Shown here: in pieces, positions 23,009 through 34,703 of the stretch
Layout: the number at the start of each line of letters is the position of its first letter
Position numbering within the stretch: position 1 is the stretch's first letter
Source of the DNA: Pestalotiopsis fici W106-1
Taxonomy: Eukaryota > Ascomycota > Sordariomycetes > Amphisphaeriales > Sporocadaceae
NCBI RefSeq assembly: GCF_000516985.1
Contig: NW_006917092.1
Location: 3,798,619 to 3,862,618 of the forward strand
DNA length: 64,000 nt
Direction of reading: 5' to 3'
Made by a program: the position numbers and the translations under genes
The notes under the pieces: model-generated
What the model saw: only the letters and a program-made list of their open reading frames with translations
The model's database searches: none
What the model was told of the DNA's origin: nothing

Positions 23009-24587
23009 TTAATCTTTCCTGGCATATTTCATAATCTCCCTTTCTATGATCCACAAACTGTCCAAGTCTTGATTCTCCTGCATCAGCCTTGTAGCCCTGA
23101 GCTTGTACTTGGGGTCGGCCAAGACCTTGTCCACTGCGGCCGAGATGGCCTCGGAGGTCGGCATCTGCGTCCGGAGGTTGACGGCGAACCCGGCCCACTC
23201 GGCTCGGGCCGTGACCTCGACCTTGTCCTCGCTCATACCGGCGACCACCATGGGCACGCCGTTGATGACGCCGTGCATCATGCCGCCGTAGCCTCCGTTA
23301 CTGACAAAGACATCGGCGTGCTCGAGGGCGGCGTCGTAGGGCAAAAAGTCCACCGTCCTCACGTTGGCAGGCACGTTGAGGTCAGCAGGCAGCACCGCAT
23401 CCTTTACGCCCAGGATTGCAATGACTATAATGTCGTCTCGGCCGGCAAACGCCTTAATTGTCGGGATGATCACCTCGTTGTAGTCCGTGGCAATGGTGCC
23501 CTGGGCCACGGGGATAACCTTCTTCCGTTTGGGGTCGTCGGCGGCCAGCGTGCTGTTTTCTACAATCTCGTTCCACCAGCATGGGTATTCAAAGTTTGGG
23601 TCAATGCCTCTCTTGGGCAGTGCACCAGCAAAACGGATGCTGGGGTGGAGGTCGGAGCGTGGATACTCCAGACTCGGGCTGCACATTTGAAAAGTGGTGT
23701 CAAACGAGCTGACCCACGAGTCAAACATGAAGCAATCTGGCATCTTGGTACAGCCGAGGTCCTTTAGAATCTGAAGATATTCGTCTTGCAGGGGCTTGAA
23801 TGGGCCTTGATGATAGAACATGTCGTTCATCAGCCTGTTCCTAGCCCGGCCAGACTCTGTCGAATCGGGGACGAGACCGGGCCCAAAAGGCGCAACGTCC
23901 TCACTGCTTGATATGAGGGGAACAACATTTATGTCGATAATTTTTGGAAATTGGCTGTAGCCCTTGGGAAGGGGTGCCCCAAGAGTGAATGGGACGAGAG
24001 CCACTACAACAACACGTGTTAGCAATTGCCTATTCGGGGAGTTAAATGAGTTTGAAGGATCTCTTTTGAGCAGTTTGTCTGAGTCTTCTCTCTTGCAGCA
24101 CCAATTTGGGTAATGATTTCTCAGAAGACAACCCAGAGAAGGGGAGAAATTACAACGGAAGTTGCTTACTGCACACGGTCTCGGCGACAATCACAACGTC
24201 GCGGTCGGGCTCGCGCTCGCGCACCATTTCCAGTAGAGAGCGCATATTGTCGCTGCGTGGACCGATTGACGCCATGAACAAGCTCCTCATATCATATAGG
24301 AGCTTTGGAAGGCCCGGCAGGTGTGCATCTCGACCCTCGAGACTACCGGGTGGAAAAAATGGCGTGGTCTCCCAATACTCGGCTCCAATCTTTTCCACAC
24401 TGGGTCTCAACTCTGGTGCCGTCATGAAGATGACTTCAAAGCCGCGCTTGATCATCTCACGACCGATGTGCAGTGCCGGGGCAGAATGGCCCATTATGGG
24501 ACCAGCTGACATGACCAGCAGAGGCTTCCTTTTGTCATTTGCCATGATAGGAACAGCCGTCTCTCTCCCAGTGTGGTCGACCGTCAT
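23009..24587 (-). CDS. GT1-family UDP-glycosyltransferase
   Basis: A 470-residue protein in two exons, 24587..24170 and 24003..23009, joined by a 166-nt intron that restores ETVC-MALVPFTLGAPLP. The N-terminal domain begins LLVMSAGPIMGHSAPALHIGREM, the acceptor-side Rossmann start of MGT/UGT enzymes. The C-terminal nucleotide-sugar-binding region holds VSNGGYGGMMHGVINGVPMV, the fungal version of the PSPG box, followed by SEDKVEVTARAEWAG. Such enzymes glycosylate small lipophilic molecules such as secondary metabolites, sterols or xenobiotics. The acceptor cannot be predicted. An alternative ATG at 24543 (MANDKRKPLL) would remove 15 residues. No biosynthetic genes flank it, so detoxification is as likely as biosynthesis. 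Confidence 0.88.
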
Positions 24588-27500
24588 GGTGGGCAATGGT
24601 TTTGCGAGAAGGACTGTAATGAATGATAATCGATGAAGAACTAGATCAGTTGCTTGAATGAAGCACGCACGTCTGCCATTAAATACAAATACGTACTGCC
24701 GCCCCTGAGTAATGCCTATGAATTATGTATATGAATTATGCGTAGAGCCTAGACGATGGTGTTAGTTAGTGTCAAGCCATGATGCAAGGGTATGGATCCG
24801 GCGGCCGTCTACTCTGTATATAGGACGATATACTAGCCGGGTACTTGGTATGTCGCTACTAACTCAAATGTACCACTCTTCTTCTTGCATGGCAATCGGC
24901 GTGGCAGCATTGCGGCTTATACCAGAGACCATGAAATGAGTGGAGTATAACACCATCTTGCCGAAAGTGTCGGGGAATCGTAGCATATAGTGAATCGATA
25001 TCTAGTGTAATGACACGGTCGTTGCGCGTTCATCGCTACAGTAATAACCATCTGTGCAACGAAGATGTTGCATCTGGGCTGAAGCCATCTCCACCCGAGT
25101 CTGAATGCACAGGAGGGCCTTTGCTTAGAAGTAGGAGGAAGAATGCTGAAAGTATCTCACAGCGCCAGGTCAAAGTGCCGCCTCCAGTTCTGATCTGCAA
25201 TGTCCCAATCCATAAACAAACAATGAGGGCTGGCTGGCAAGCACTCTAGCCTTAAAGTTTCAATGGTGTAAACCAGTCTCAGATCCCTGGTGATCAATCG
25301 TTTAAACCGAGAGGCTCGAGAGGATACCCGGCTTGACTGGTGCCAACAACTTGATCTTTTTTAGTGCTCATCAACAAGCGTTGGTCGCGAGAAGATAACG
25401 CTAATGTGCCTGGCAAAGAACGACCAATACATGGAGATTCACGATATGTCAGCACTTGAGATTTGGGCGTCGACAGATGGCGAGGAAGATCAGCTGGATT
25501 CCCATGCATGGTTCGCCTATAAAATAGTATGTATTTGACCATGTTCTATAACCAGAAATGAGGTGGGTGTTATAATTGAAGTATATACCTACCTTAATAC
25601 TTACTAGGTAGTAGGTATTGAGGTCAGATCCTTATGCCTGCCAAGTCCTAGAGCCGCTTCTTGAGTCAACTTCGGCTACCCAGTAAACCGGCAAGCTAGC
25701 GGCCGCACCCCCTGCCTGTAGCGTCTATTTCAGCCCATTCTTGGTTCCCCGCATGCGATTGACGGCGATTGGGGTCTATTTCCTTTGGATCTGCACCTTG
25801 TCCTGGTGAGCTCCTCAGTCCTGGGATTGCTAATTGAATCCTTGTGATTGTATTTATTCCAGATATATCTCAAGCCTTCAATTCCCCTAGTTTTGGTTCT
25901 ATTCTTGGTTTTACTCAAGATAGCTGCTCCCAAATCAGTCGATATGTATCCTGAAAAGATGTAGTTGTAGGCTGTCTGGACCCCACAAGCAAGCATCGAG
26001 CTGTAGACAAAATCCTACGGCATGTTCAAGTTGACTATTGTTGACGTGGTATTCTTTCGGGATTCTTTTGGCTTATAAAAGCCAATTATTAGCTACTCAT
26101 CAACTCAACTCTGTTGTCAATAAAGGATGAGCTCTCCATCACCCTTGTCGAATCGGGAATCGTTCGGTCGTAGTTTAGGTTGTTTTTGTATCTGAACACA
26201 CCCCGTCTTGGTCCCCGACGGCCCATAGCAGAAATTTGGATGAATGGTCCTGCCTGGATTGGAACTTCGAATGACGAAGATGACTGACTAGTCGGGAAAA
26301 TCCGTTGACTCGCATTATTTGGCGCTCCTAGATGTTTTGCTCCCTCACGTAAGCACTTAGTTGATGACCTTGCGAGACCAAGGGAAGTTATAGTAAGTGA
26401 CGCCAAATGCGATATAAAACTAGTCAAGTGCTGTCCACTCCCAATTCAATCTATATATCTGGTCTTGGATATCACTGAAAAGACTCAATGGCTATGAATA
26501 CGGATAATCCATCTGACAGACGATGAGCCATGGATTCCCTTTACAGCCACCCATAGTAGACCTGTAGTTAAGTGGCGAATCCCATCTTTGTACGGAAAGC
26601 GACATTATTTTACGACCTGAGGAATGACTAAACGTCAGTTGTTTGCCATACATAGTACCGGCTGTCTAAGCCACTTTCCATGTTGTCATGGCCATCCGGC
26701 CATCATTTCCTTTCCGAGGCTGCCTGGTCATATGCTCACTAGCACGTTTACGAGACCGTTGAATTCCTTGCTGAATGTGCGGAGGATACTGAATACAGCC
26801 GAATGAGGAATGTAGCATGTAAAGCGATATTACAAAGTGTGTCGAGTCATGTAGCGAAATAAGTGCGCTACATGAGATGTAGAAAATAGTTGCTCTAGCC
26901 AGGCAGATTCTCAACATGGCCAATCCACAGTTGGAAATATGGATCCAAACAGCGCATCGTAAGTTGGTGAGCTCATGAGCTCCCATGACAAATACAACGT
27001 CCATCAATGTAAGCGCATAGTTGACAATTACAAAACGCTGCATTGCAACACATTGGGGCCCGAGGAATACGAGATTGCAGCTCGATCCAACGCTCGGGTT
27101 GTATTGCCAAGACCGCTACCAAATTTACAGGGATTCATGCGGGATCGCAATAGAGTTGCCGGCCGAGGGATAACTTGCATCTGCCGGGACGGCTGTAAGC
27201 GAATTTTGTCGATATGCTTAAACGTACGGTCATCAGTCCATAGTAGTATGGGGGAAAGTTTGATATTTTCGCTACTTGATGGCAGACTTCTGAGAATTCG
27301 CGGACATCATTAGCAAAAAGACTGGAATTTGCGCATGTCGAAAATGGATTTTACGATGCTGATCTGCCATGCTGATGGCCCAATTGAGGTCATCATCCCT
27401 GCAAAGGTGCTGCTAACGTCGTAGCGCGTTGATTATTGTTACGGAAGGTAGTCAATTCTGCCAACTCTAAATGTTGGAGCATTTCTGGGGAAGAATCCTC

Positions 27501-27715
27501 AATTCTCTCAGGCAATTGCAACCCCAAGATGCTTGATAACGCCTCGGCTGAATGGCGTCGGGCGGAAGATATGGAATCATACGACGTCAGAATCTGTTCT
27601 CACAGACAAATAGGTTTATAAAAGCCGTCTTCCTCCGGCTTTAGGCTGACTTGCATCTCTCAAGTTTCCATCCCTCAAAACAACTCTTCATCATTCTTCT
27701 TAAACACTCGCAAAC
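24588..27715. other. Gene-poor 3.1-kb region
   Basis: No gene is supported here. Minus-strand frames at 26089..26427 and 26666..27043 lack recognisable motifs. A perfect 7-bp inverted repeat TTGGCTT/AAGCCAA flanks a TATAA core at 26068..26085. Short TACCTA/TAGGTA-type direct and inverted motifs cluster near 25585-25620. I cannot assign a transposon. Confidence 0.45.
27617..27623 (+). promoter_or_regulatory. TATA box of the small secreted protein gene
   Basis: TATAAAA is located 99 bases upstream of the ATG, and a C/T-rich leader follows it. Confidence 0.6.
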
Positions 27716-28048
27716 ATGGCAATGAAGATCGCCCTATCCATCTTGTCACTCTTGCCCGCCGCCCTTGCCACCACTTGCGTGGCAGAGTCTGGCTGCGCCG
27801 GCTGTGGCCAAGTCGCCAGCGCCTCGTTCGTCCAGGACGGCAGCGACCTGGTGGCCGACGCTCCTGGCTGGGGAACCTTGACCTTGTCTGGCTCCACCAT
27901 TGAGCTTGAGAACGTGTCTGGTAGCGTCTTGACGATTTGCAATTATGGCACCGTCTGCTACTACATCTCGGAACACAGTTCTTGCACTGTCGGCAAGCCT
28001 GATTCATTCAATACCGGCCTAGGAATTCAGGTCTGGCAGCACCCATAA
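27716..28048 (+). CDS. Small cysteine-rich secreted protein
   Basis: A 110-residue single-exon protein with a clear signal peptide (MAMKIALSILSLLPAALA). The mature part of about 92 residues has six cysteines (TTC, GCAGC, TICNYGTVC, HSSC), enough for three disulfides. The fold looks small and beta-rich (GWGTLTLSGSTIELENVSGSV). A second ATG two codons in could also serve as the start. Size, cysteine content and secretion fit a candidate effector or antimicrobial-like protein. I recognise no family. Confidence 0.8.
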   Translation: MAMKIALSILSLLPAALATTCVAESGCAGCGQVASASFVQDGSDLVADAPGWGTLTLSGSTIELENVSGSVLTICNYGTVCYYISEHSSCTVGKPDSFNTGLGIQVWQHP

Positions 28049-28398
28049 ATGGTAATCTACACAAAGCTGGTAAGTAAAAGCTCAGTAGTTTCTGTGACTC
28101 CTGGGGTTGAAATTGACGATTTAAATAGCATGATCACTTCACCTCTCAACAGTAGAGGCTGAAGGGCCCCGGTGCATTCAAGCTCATCCTAGAAAGAATG
28201 GCAGCTATGATATTCGACAAGTCATGCTAGGCGAGCAGGCTGCATGTACTACAGGTTGGCTGGGTCACATATTTGTTCTGTATCAGTTGTCTAGCATTTG
28301 TTAAACATCATATTCTATCGTATATCACAGAAACCAATCATTGATTCACCGAAAGTCATGACATCTCGACACCCAGCAGTGTTCGTGACAACTGTTTT
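28049..28398. other. Convergent intergenic spacer
   Basis: 350 bases between the secreted protein and the CorA-like gene. No feature is seen. Confidence 0.5.
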
Positions 28399-30213
28399 CT
28401 AGATTCCTCCTTCCTGACTCTCCTCATTCTTCTTCTCAACAGTGAGGCTTTTCGCTTTCAACCAATATACTAGACCTCCAAGCATCATAGCGGTGAGCGG
28501 TATCGTAATGACAAAATAGAGCCATATCGACGGAGAAAGCGATATTAGGGAGTCGCCGTAATTGAAAAAGCTCATGCTCATGAATGTCTACCACCGATTA
28601 GGATTTACTTGATCATGACTGAATACAGGCACACAACACAGCATGTTGCTTAGAGGCCTACCTACCGCTACAAATGTCGCTGGGAAGAAAATTGCTGTGA
28701 CTATGGCAATAGTCTTCATTGCTGTGCTGTCAGATTTGGAGGCTCTTGCTATTTTGGAAGTTGTCAGGTTGAAATACTGCATGAAATAACATGATTAGTT
28801 GGAAATCGTCCTTCTCTCAAAAATTGAAGCGAACTCCAGAAAATTGGCATACCAAGGTCTGAACATTGCTCAGCCGTTTGACCAATTCATCTCTGCTTCT
28901 CATCTGTATACCGAACTCTTGTCGAAGGGTGGCTAGATCCTCTATCGTGCTCACACCGCTTATGCTTTGTACTTCTCCTTGGTTTGTTGCTTCGGTCCAC
29001 CAGAAGTTATAGAGAAAGTCCAGGGTTTGGCATATCGACTGCAAGCTCTCGATCTCTTCGTGGAGAAATTTGAGTCGAAGATGGATGGAGCGGATGTTGA
29101 TGGCAGTCTCGTGCCTGTCGTCGGATAGCTCAGAATGGATTTTCTTCTCCTGGTCGTGGGCAAATGCGTTGAGGAAGCCGAGTCCTTCACGCCACAAGCC
29201 TAGAGCCATTCCAACATAGGCCACTTGCGGCCCAAGGTGCCACTGACACCCATTCTCGGCTCGGTCGCCAGCTGCACTCATTCGTGGAGGCACTTTGAAC
29301 TTTTTCATGAGGGCTTCGTAATCACGTGTAGGTCGTCCGTGTAAGCTGCCACGTTGCCAATTATACCTGAGAAACACCATGACAAGCGATGTTTGAGGTG
29401 TTCCGATTACATAGCGGCTGTAAATAGCGGAAGAGGCAAGGGAGAAATTGCCCTCACCCTTGACTGTGATAGAGACAGGTACAGTATACCAGATGTCTTG
29501 AAAATGCAAGTTAACATTGATGCAGATATCACATGCATAGGATTGACTTACCGATAACTCGACCTTGGAGCCCATTACCAAGTCCATGCCCCCACTGTCG
29601 ACAACCCAAGGCTGTTTTAGTCGTCCATAAACTTGGTAAGAAGGGAACGTGCATGCTAAACCCGGAGAACATCTTGTCGCAACAGTCCGATGAGATTTCA
29701 AATGTTTCCTTGTCATTGTCCTCTTGATCGGTGGTCCCTCCAAGAAGACTAGGCACAATTGTATACTGGTTTTAGAACGATGTCGTAAAGTTGAATGACA
29801 GTCAGGCGCCTCTTCATGGGAACTTACACGGGAAATTGTCTCGTTATTCCGCTGCCATTTTCCTGGTACGGCGCAAAATTCCATCTGGCTAGAAGCTCGT
29901 CAACAGTGAGCATCAGGGCGGTCGCGGCCATTTCTGGCGGCTCCTGACCCAACCTTCCCGATGATCGATTGTCCCGCTCTGAAGTTGGTTGGAAAACCTT
30001 CACTTGTGAGCCGGAAGAAAAGATGCTTGTTTCGAAAATGTCTTCAGCATTAGTTATGTGATCGAGTATCGATGTTGGAAGTGAAACATTCAAGGCCTCA
30101 GAAGCTCTGAATGATCTACTGCCGCCCGGCGTCGATGATGTTAAGGGGTTGAGTTGTGGTTTTACATTCGACGCATCTGCACTCATTTCCGAATGTATTC
30201 TTTGGGTAGACAT
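28399..30213 (-). CDS. CorA-like Mg2+ transporter-family membrane protein
   Basis: A 508-residue protein in five exons: 30213..29828, 29748..29552, 29496..28853, 28776..28666 and 28587..28399. A large soluble N-terminal part contains IYSRYVIGTPQTSLVM and helical segments. The C-terminus has two transmembrane helices (about 430-450 and 465-490), with SDSTAMKTIAIVTAIFFPATFVA preceding the first. This layout matches the fungal CorA-like group. The GMN motif that ends the first helix in true CorA channels is not visible; MSMSFFNYG stands there instead, so magnesium transport is doubtful. The first two junctions are less certain than the last two. Confidence 0.72.
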
Positions 30214-30650
30214 CCCTACTAGCTGTTTCCCTATCTCCTAAACTAATGACGCGACTCAGGGATGAGAAACAAGAAAGGAGAAGATGGCAGCTTTTGGACA
30301 GTTGCTTTATTCCAGCTATGCGCTGATAGACCAGAATGGATGACTCTTTACCTGAGGTGTAGGAGATAATTACAGAGGGATCGTCAACTTTGTGCAGAGA
30401 CGATGCGAGTCCAAGGCTGAGCGGGGAAGCGCAGCTGAACACGTCAAGTCGATGCTGGGACTCGCCGTGCTTATGCAACATCATTATGTCACGTGTCACC
30501 AGTTTCCTGCTTTTCGTAAATGAAATGTATATAGGTACCAAATCCCGTCGTTTTGGATTTTAGAGCAAATACCTTCTTGACCAAGGACCCCCGCCATTTT
30601 TATTATTGATTTGATCGGCCCCTCGGCTGTATTTATGCATAATCCCAACT
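30214..30650. other. Spacer between MFS 3' end and CorA-like 5' end
   Basis: About 440 bases. It should contain the CorA-like gene promoter and the MFS 3' UTR. No gene is seen. Confidence 0.45.
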
Positions 30651-32161
30651 TCAACATATGATCCTTACTTTTGAAAGGCCATATAGTGACTGTCTGGCTG
30701 ATAGAAAGGATATGCCACCACACAGTATCAAGCCTATATACAGGCATGCCAGCCCACGAGTTCCCACAGTCTCGAGCATTTGGCTGCTGAGTGGTGTTGC
30801 AACAAGCAAGGCAAAGCTCACGACGAAATACATTGTTCCTACTAGAGTCAGTTTTGTCCATCAATTGGGTTAAAATTGGAAAATCTACCAAAGTATCGCC
30901 CATAATCGTCGGCATGGCAGATTTTGCCCATACACACTGGCGTCAATGATATGAATGATCCGCTACCGAATCCCCAAATTGCTGAGAATGCATAGATGGC
31001 GGCCAATGAAGATGACCCGAATGGCACCAAGATGATGGCGGTGAAAATTGCTGTGAACAGAACCATGCAGAGAAGCATATTGAAAGGTCCAAATTTGTCG
31101 CCCGCGAGACCAGGAATCAAGCGCCCTATGCAAGATGTCCCATTTGCAATGGCAAGCAGCACGAAACCGGTATCGGAAGAAAAGTTCGCTTTGATGGCAT
31201 AGGTAGGCAGCAGCGAAAACATGCCGAATACCGCAAACTCGAGGGCCGAGAGGCCAATAGTCACAAATACGAATGACCCACTAGTAAACACTGTAAAGTT
31301 GAGAGCAGCACCCGAGTATCTGGTGCTAGATCGTCGTCTCGGGGGTAGCGCACGCAAACACATGACGCCTCCGATTAATGCTGATGCAACCATGAATGCG
31401 ACGGCCCTCATGGACCATGCCCAGCCGACCTTGGGTAGCAGCGAGCGTAGCATTAATGGCATGACGACGCCTCCGATGCTTGACCCGCTCAGTGCGCAGC
31501 CCATTGCGATTCCTCGTCGACGTATGAAGCGATTGCCAATGACTCCCACACCGACCACGGAGATGATCCCAGCGCCAACACCACCAAGTACACCGAGGGT
31601 CAGCATGAAATGCCAGTACGCTTCGCATTGTGCGAGCAAGAAGAATACCGGGATGTAGAGGGCACATCCTAGGGGCGCCAGGAAACCGTCGCCAAAAGTA
31701 TCGAAGACGGGGCCAATCTGAATGCCAAGAAAAAGAGCCAGAGACGTAAAGACTCCAGCAATCCAACCAATATCTCGAGAGGTATAAGTCGATAACTGAT
31801 GAATTTCAAGGTACGCCTGGACTGTGCCCAATGTTTGCATAAAACCTTGGGGTTTTCGGTTAGAGCTCAAATTTTTACACAAGTCCTCATCTTTTCATGC
31901 TAATTACTTGCCATAGGTTGAGAATAAGAGCAGGAAAGAACCAAAAACAGCGCAAAAAGATTCTTTATTCAAGCTTTCGTCATCTTTTTGCAAGGTTTCG
32001 GGTGCGATTTCGAGGCATTCAAGTGTTGAAGATGGAGGTAAATGGTCTGATCGAATTGGTTCGAATGCGTCCGGGCTCAGCCCGTTACCGATGCGATGGT
32101 GCAGTTGCTCATTTCTTAACGATGTGATCACTTCTTGATGATCCATACTTGCGAATGTCAT
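30651..32161 (-). CDS. MFS transporter, monocarboxylate (MCT) type
   Basis: A 464-residue, twelve-helix transporter encoded by exons 32161..31912, 31845..30889 and 30838..30651. The first helix region, SFCAVFGSFLLLFSTYG, joins FMQTLGTVQAYLEIHQLS, the typical first loop of fungal monocarboxylate-transporter-like proteins. GGVGAGIISVVGVGVIGNRF and RRRGIAMGCALSGSSIGGVV fit helices 4-5 of the same family. It likely moves monocarboxylates or related small acids across the plasma membrane, though many fungal members have other or unknown substrates. The first intron needs a GC donor. ATG codons at 32161 and 32146 are alternative starts. Confidence 0.85.
31846..31911 (-). other. GC-AG intron in MFS gene
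   Basis: This 66-nt intron starts GCAAGT and ends AAG on the minus strand. It gives the continuous helix STYG-FMQTLG. The nearby GTAATT donor would break the frame. Confidence 0.7.
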
Positions 32162-32785
32162 GGGCACGCAATAGCCTCAAGGTACGAGAGGTTCTGACAT
32201 TCTGAAAGAAGTCCTGCACTCACTCAATTCTTGAAGAATTCGAGGCCGAGTTCGGCTCAGTTTCCGAATACCCCGCCCTATACAAAGTATAATAGGACAA
32301 AACTTAATAGTCGGCTCACCCGAGGCGGGGATCTCTTATCTCGCATTGTTTAGCGCAAAAGGTTTCACGCCCTTTCAAAAACATTGCGCCCTCGGAACTA
32401 ATTACAAGATACACTAATCTTAAAAGCAATACATCATTTCAAATGTACATGAACCCAATGGGATACGATAATAAATGAGAAATAATGCATTTGCTCAGTA
32501 GTATATGAGCAGCAAGGTCTTCTTGAACACTATGACCAACCTCGGTGATTTGGTCACTCATTAGCGGTGTTCACTAAACATTATTAGCAAACCACAATGG
32601 CAGAGAGGTTCCACATCCACTATTGAACTGAGAAAACCAGCTGTATATATTCCATCCCTTCCTAGTCATGAGAAGGAAAACCAAGTCAAATACAAAGTGG
32701 TACAATACTCATTAATAAAGATATCGTGGACAACAACCAAAGAGGCGTTCCCAATAGTCTCTTTACCCCAACAAGTCATCGCACG
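32162..32785. other. Divergent promoter region
   Basis: About 620 AT-rich bases between the head-to-head MFS and GNAT genes. No further feature is supported. Confidence 0.45.
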
Positions 32786-33484
32786 ATGGATTACACATTC
32801 TTCAGAATAATCCAAAATGATCCAGACATCATGTCTCTGGCTCATCGATATAAGACTCTTCGCTTGCAGGGCCTGCAACAATCACCTAGTGCCTTTTCTT
32901 CAACACACGAAATAGAGTCTCAATTCTCAGACGGCTTCTGGGCGTCTCGACTACAGGCAAAAGGCAGAGAGACCTTCATCTGTGCCACTCAATCGGGAGA
33001 CTGGGTGGTACAAGTCACGTTGCGAGGTCCGCTATCCGTGGAGGATTACCGTTTACCGCCAGCAGCAGGACAGCCGGATGTGCTCCCCTCCGATATTGAA
33101 GAGAAGTGGCAAATGTTGAGCTTGTATACGCTGCCAGACTATCGGGGTAAAAGCCTTGGCAAGCGATTGTGTCGAGCAGCCTTTGCATATCTTGTGTCGC
33201 TCGAACGAGCACAGTCTAAAGTGCGGGTGCGCATCATGGTCAAGCCAGAGAACACGGCGACGCTTCACCTCTACAAATCTCTTGGCTTTGAAGATGCGGG
33301 GAGGTGCACGTTGGAGGAGGCGTTGAGAGCCAATGGGGATTCTGAACTTTTGCCCCATGGGGACTTGCCGGAGAAATATACGACTAGGACTGGGCTGATC
33401 ATGGATCTCAGTCTGAATCGTGAGCCGCTCAGTTCAGTAGAAGGCTCATATTCGCCTGTGTCCTCGAAGAAAGTTTGTAGCTAG
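32786..33484 (+). CDS. GNAT-family N-acetyltransferase
   Basis: A 232-residue single-exon protein. The acetyl-CoA-binding region MLSLYTLPDYRGKSLGKRLC and the later RIMVKPENTATLHLYKSLGFEDAG, which is the usual GNAT beta4-alpha3 and beta5-alpha4 arrangement, identify the fold. The pyrophosphate loop reads RGKSLG, with Ser in place of the common Gly. The acceptor is unknown (small amine, antibiotic or protein). The ATG at 32786 is the first in frame. It lies head to head with the MFS gene. Confidence 0.85.
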   Translation: MDYTFFRIIQNDPDIMSLAHRYKTLRLQGLQQSPSAFSSTHEIESQFSDGFWASRLQAKGRETFICATQSGDWVVQVTLRGPLSVEDYRLPPAAGQPDVLPSDIEEKWQMLSLYTLPDYRGKSLGKRLCRAAFAYLVSLERAQSKVRVRIMVKPENTATLHLYKSLGFEDAGRCTLEEALRANGDSELLPHGDLPEKYTTRTGLIMDLSLNREPLSSVEGSYSPVSSKKVCS

Positions 33485-33589
33485 ATGAACACTCGGAACA
33501 CAGGAAAAAAGCCAATAAGTCTAGAATAATACAGTACGGCTCGAAGATGGTGTGCAACGGTATCTCTTTTTCTCTCAGTCAAGCCCATC

Positions 33590-34597
33590 TTGATATTTAT
33601 TCTCGACAATTTTGGTTGGAGGGCCTATTTGAAACCTGAACACATTCTCTGGTTCAAAGACCAGACTCAGAATCACAACGCGATTGGGACGCTTAAGACA
33701 GGCGGTTGGGGCCTTGCGAAGCAAAACTTCGTCGAGACCGCGATGCGCAGCAACAGGACCACCACCGAATAATGGGGAACAAGAAGATATGAACCACCTG
33801 AAGAGATTGCTACCAGTGACACGAACCTCCCCGTCTCACATCAACACGGAAAGAAGAGGAGGTCCCGTCTGTATGACATGTGGTCATTTGGCTGCATCAT
33901 ACTGGAGTTTCTCATCTGGCTCATCTATGGCCCTGACCAGCTCAATCGATTCAACAGTGATCTAGGTAGCACGGAACATACCCGATTCTATCTGATCAAG
34001 CCCGCCCCTGGCGGGGGAAGAATGGCTACAGTGCATGGTATTGTTGAAAGTTGGATGGATCAAATGGCCAAGGATACAATATGTCGTCCCAGAACAACTG
34101 CCCTCGGCAATTTGCTTGATCTAGTGAGAACACGACTCCTCGTGGTAAAGTTATCAGAGCGACTGGGGACATTAACGGGCCTACCTGAAGCTGGGAGCCC
34201 GCTGGGAAGAGCCGACAGCCACAGACCCATGCCTTCAGGCTCTGAACTACCCTCTGAAGTGGCTGTGTCTCCATCGCATCCCGGTATTCCTACGATTGTA
34301 GAACCCACACAGAAACTCGATAACGACTACTTCAAGTCAGCCTTGCACCCGGTAGTATCGTCTAATTTGGAGCGTGCCAGTGCTGATACAGTGATGAACT
34401 TCATGCTGATCAATTCAGGTGATGATGAAACGGATGCATACTGGTGCTTGCGCCAGCCTGATCAGCCCGCAGGCCCTGATGTTTGTGGTGTCCTCCAGAG
34501 AATCCGAAGTGTTCCTGCTCAAAGCATCCTCATCGAACGAGTGAATTTCTACTTTGTTATCCATCCAAAGCCTGGAATCGCTTCACAATACCAGTGA
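33590..34597 (+). pseudogene. Truncated protein-kinase pseudogene
   Basis: A single reading frame covers the C-terminal lobe of a fungal Ser/Thr kinase but is broken. The catalytic loop, expected as HxDLKPEN, reads WRAYLKPEH, so the catalytic Asp is gone. The DFG/DWG metal-binding motif reads GGWG. One in-frame TAA stands at 33770..33772, exactly between TTTE and WGTRRYEPPE. After it come the substrate-loop segment RRYEPPE and DMWSFGCIILEF, both well conserved. The ATP-binding N-lobe is absent. Downstream is about 200 residues of unrecognised sequence to a stop at 34597. A T/C-rich acceptor-like sequence just before 33577 could be a leftover splice site. The neighbouring HET gene is similarly interrupted. 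Confidence 0.8.
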
Positions 34598-34703
34598 TAT
34601 GAAAGCTTCTAATACATGCTTTCAAGGTTGTACGTACATCACGCCACAATCTCACCCTAGGACATGAAGTTCATAGTACTAATGTTCTCGCTCAAGGGGA
34701 AGG

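Noticed and set aside
1..24587. A classical secondary-metabolite cluster around the siderophore transporter or glycosyltransferase
   Set aside because: No polyketide synthase, non-ribosomal peptide synthetase or terpene cyclase is present in the window.
25585..25640. Possible miniature transposon from TACCTA/TAGGTA motifs
   Set aside because: Inverted matches are imperfect and short; no target-site duplication could be shown.
26089..27043. Minus-strand frames in the 3-kb gene-poor region
   Set aside because: No motif or consistent exon structure; could be spurious.
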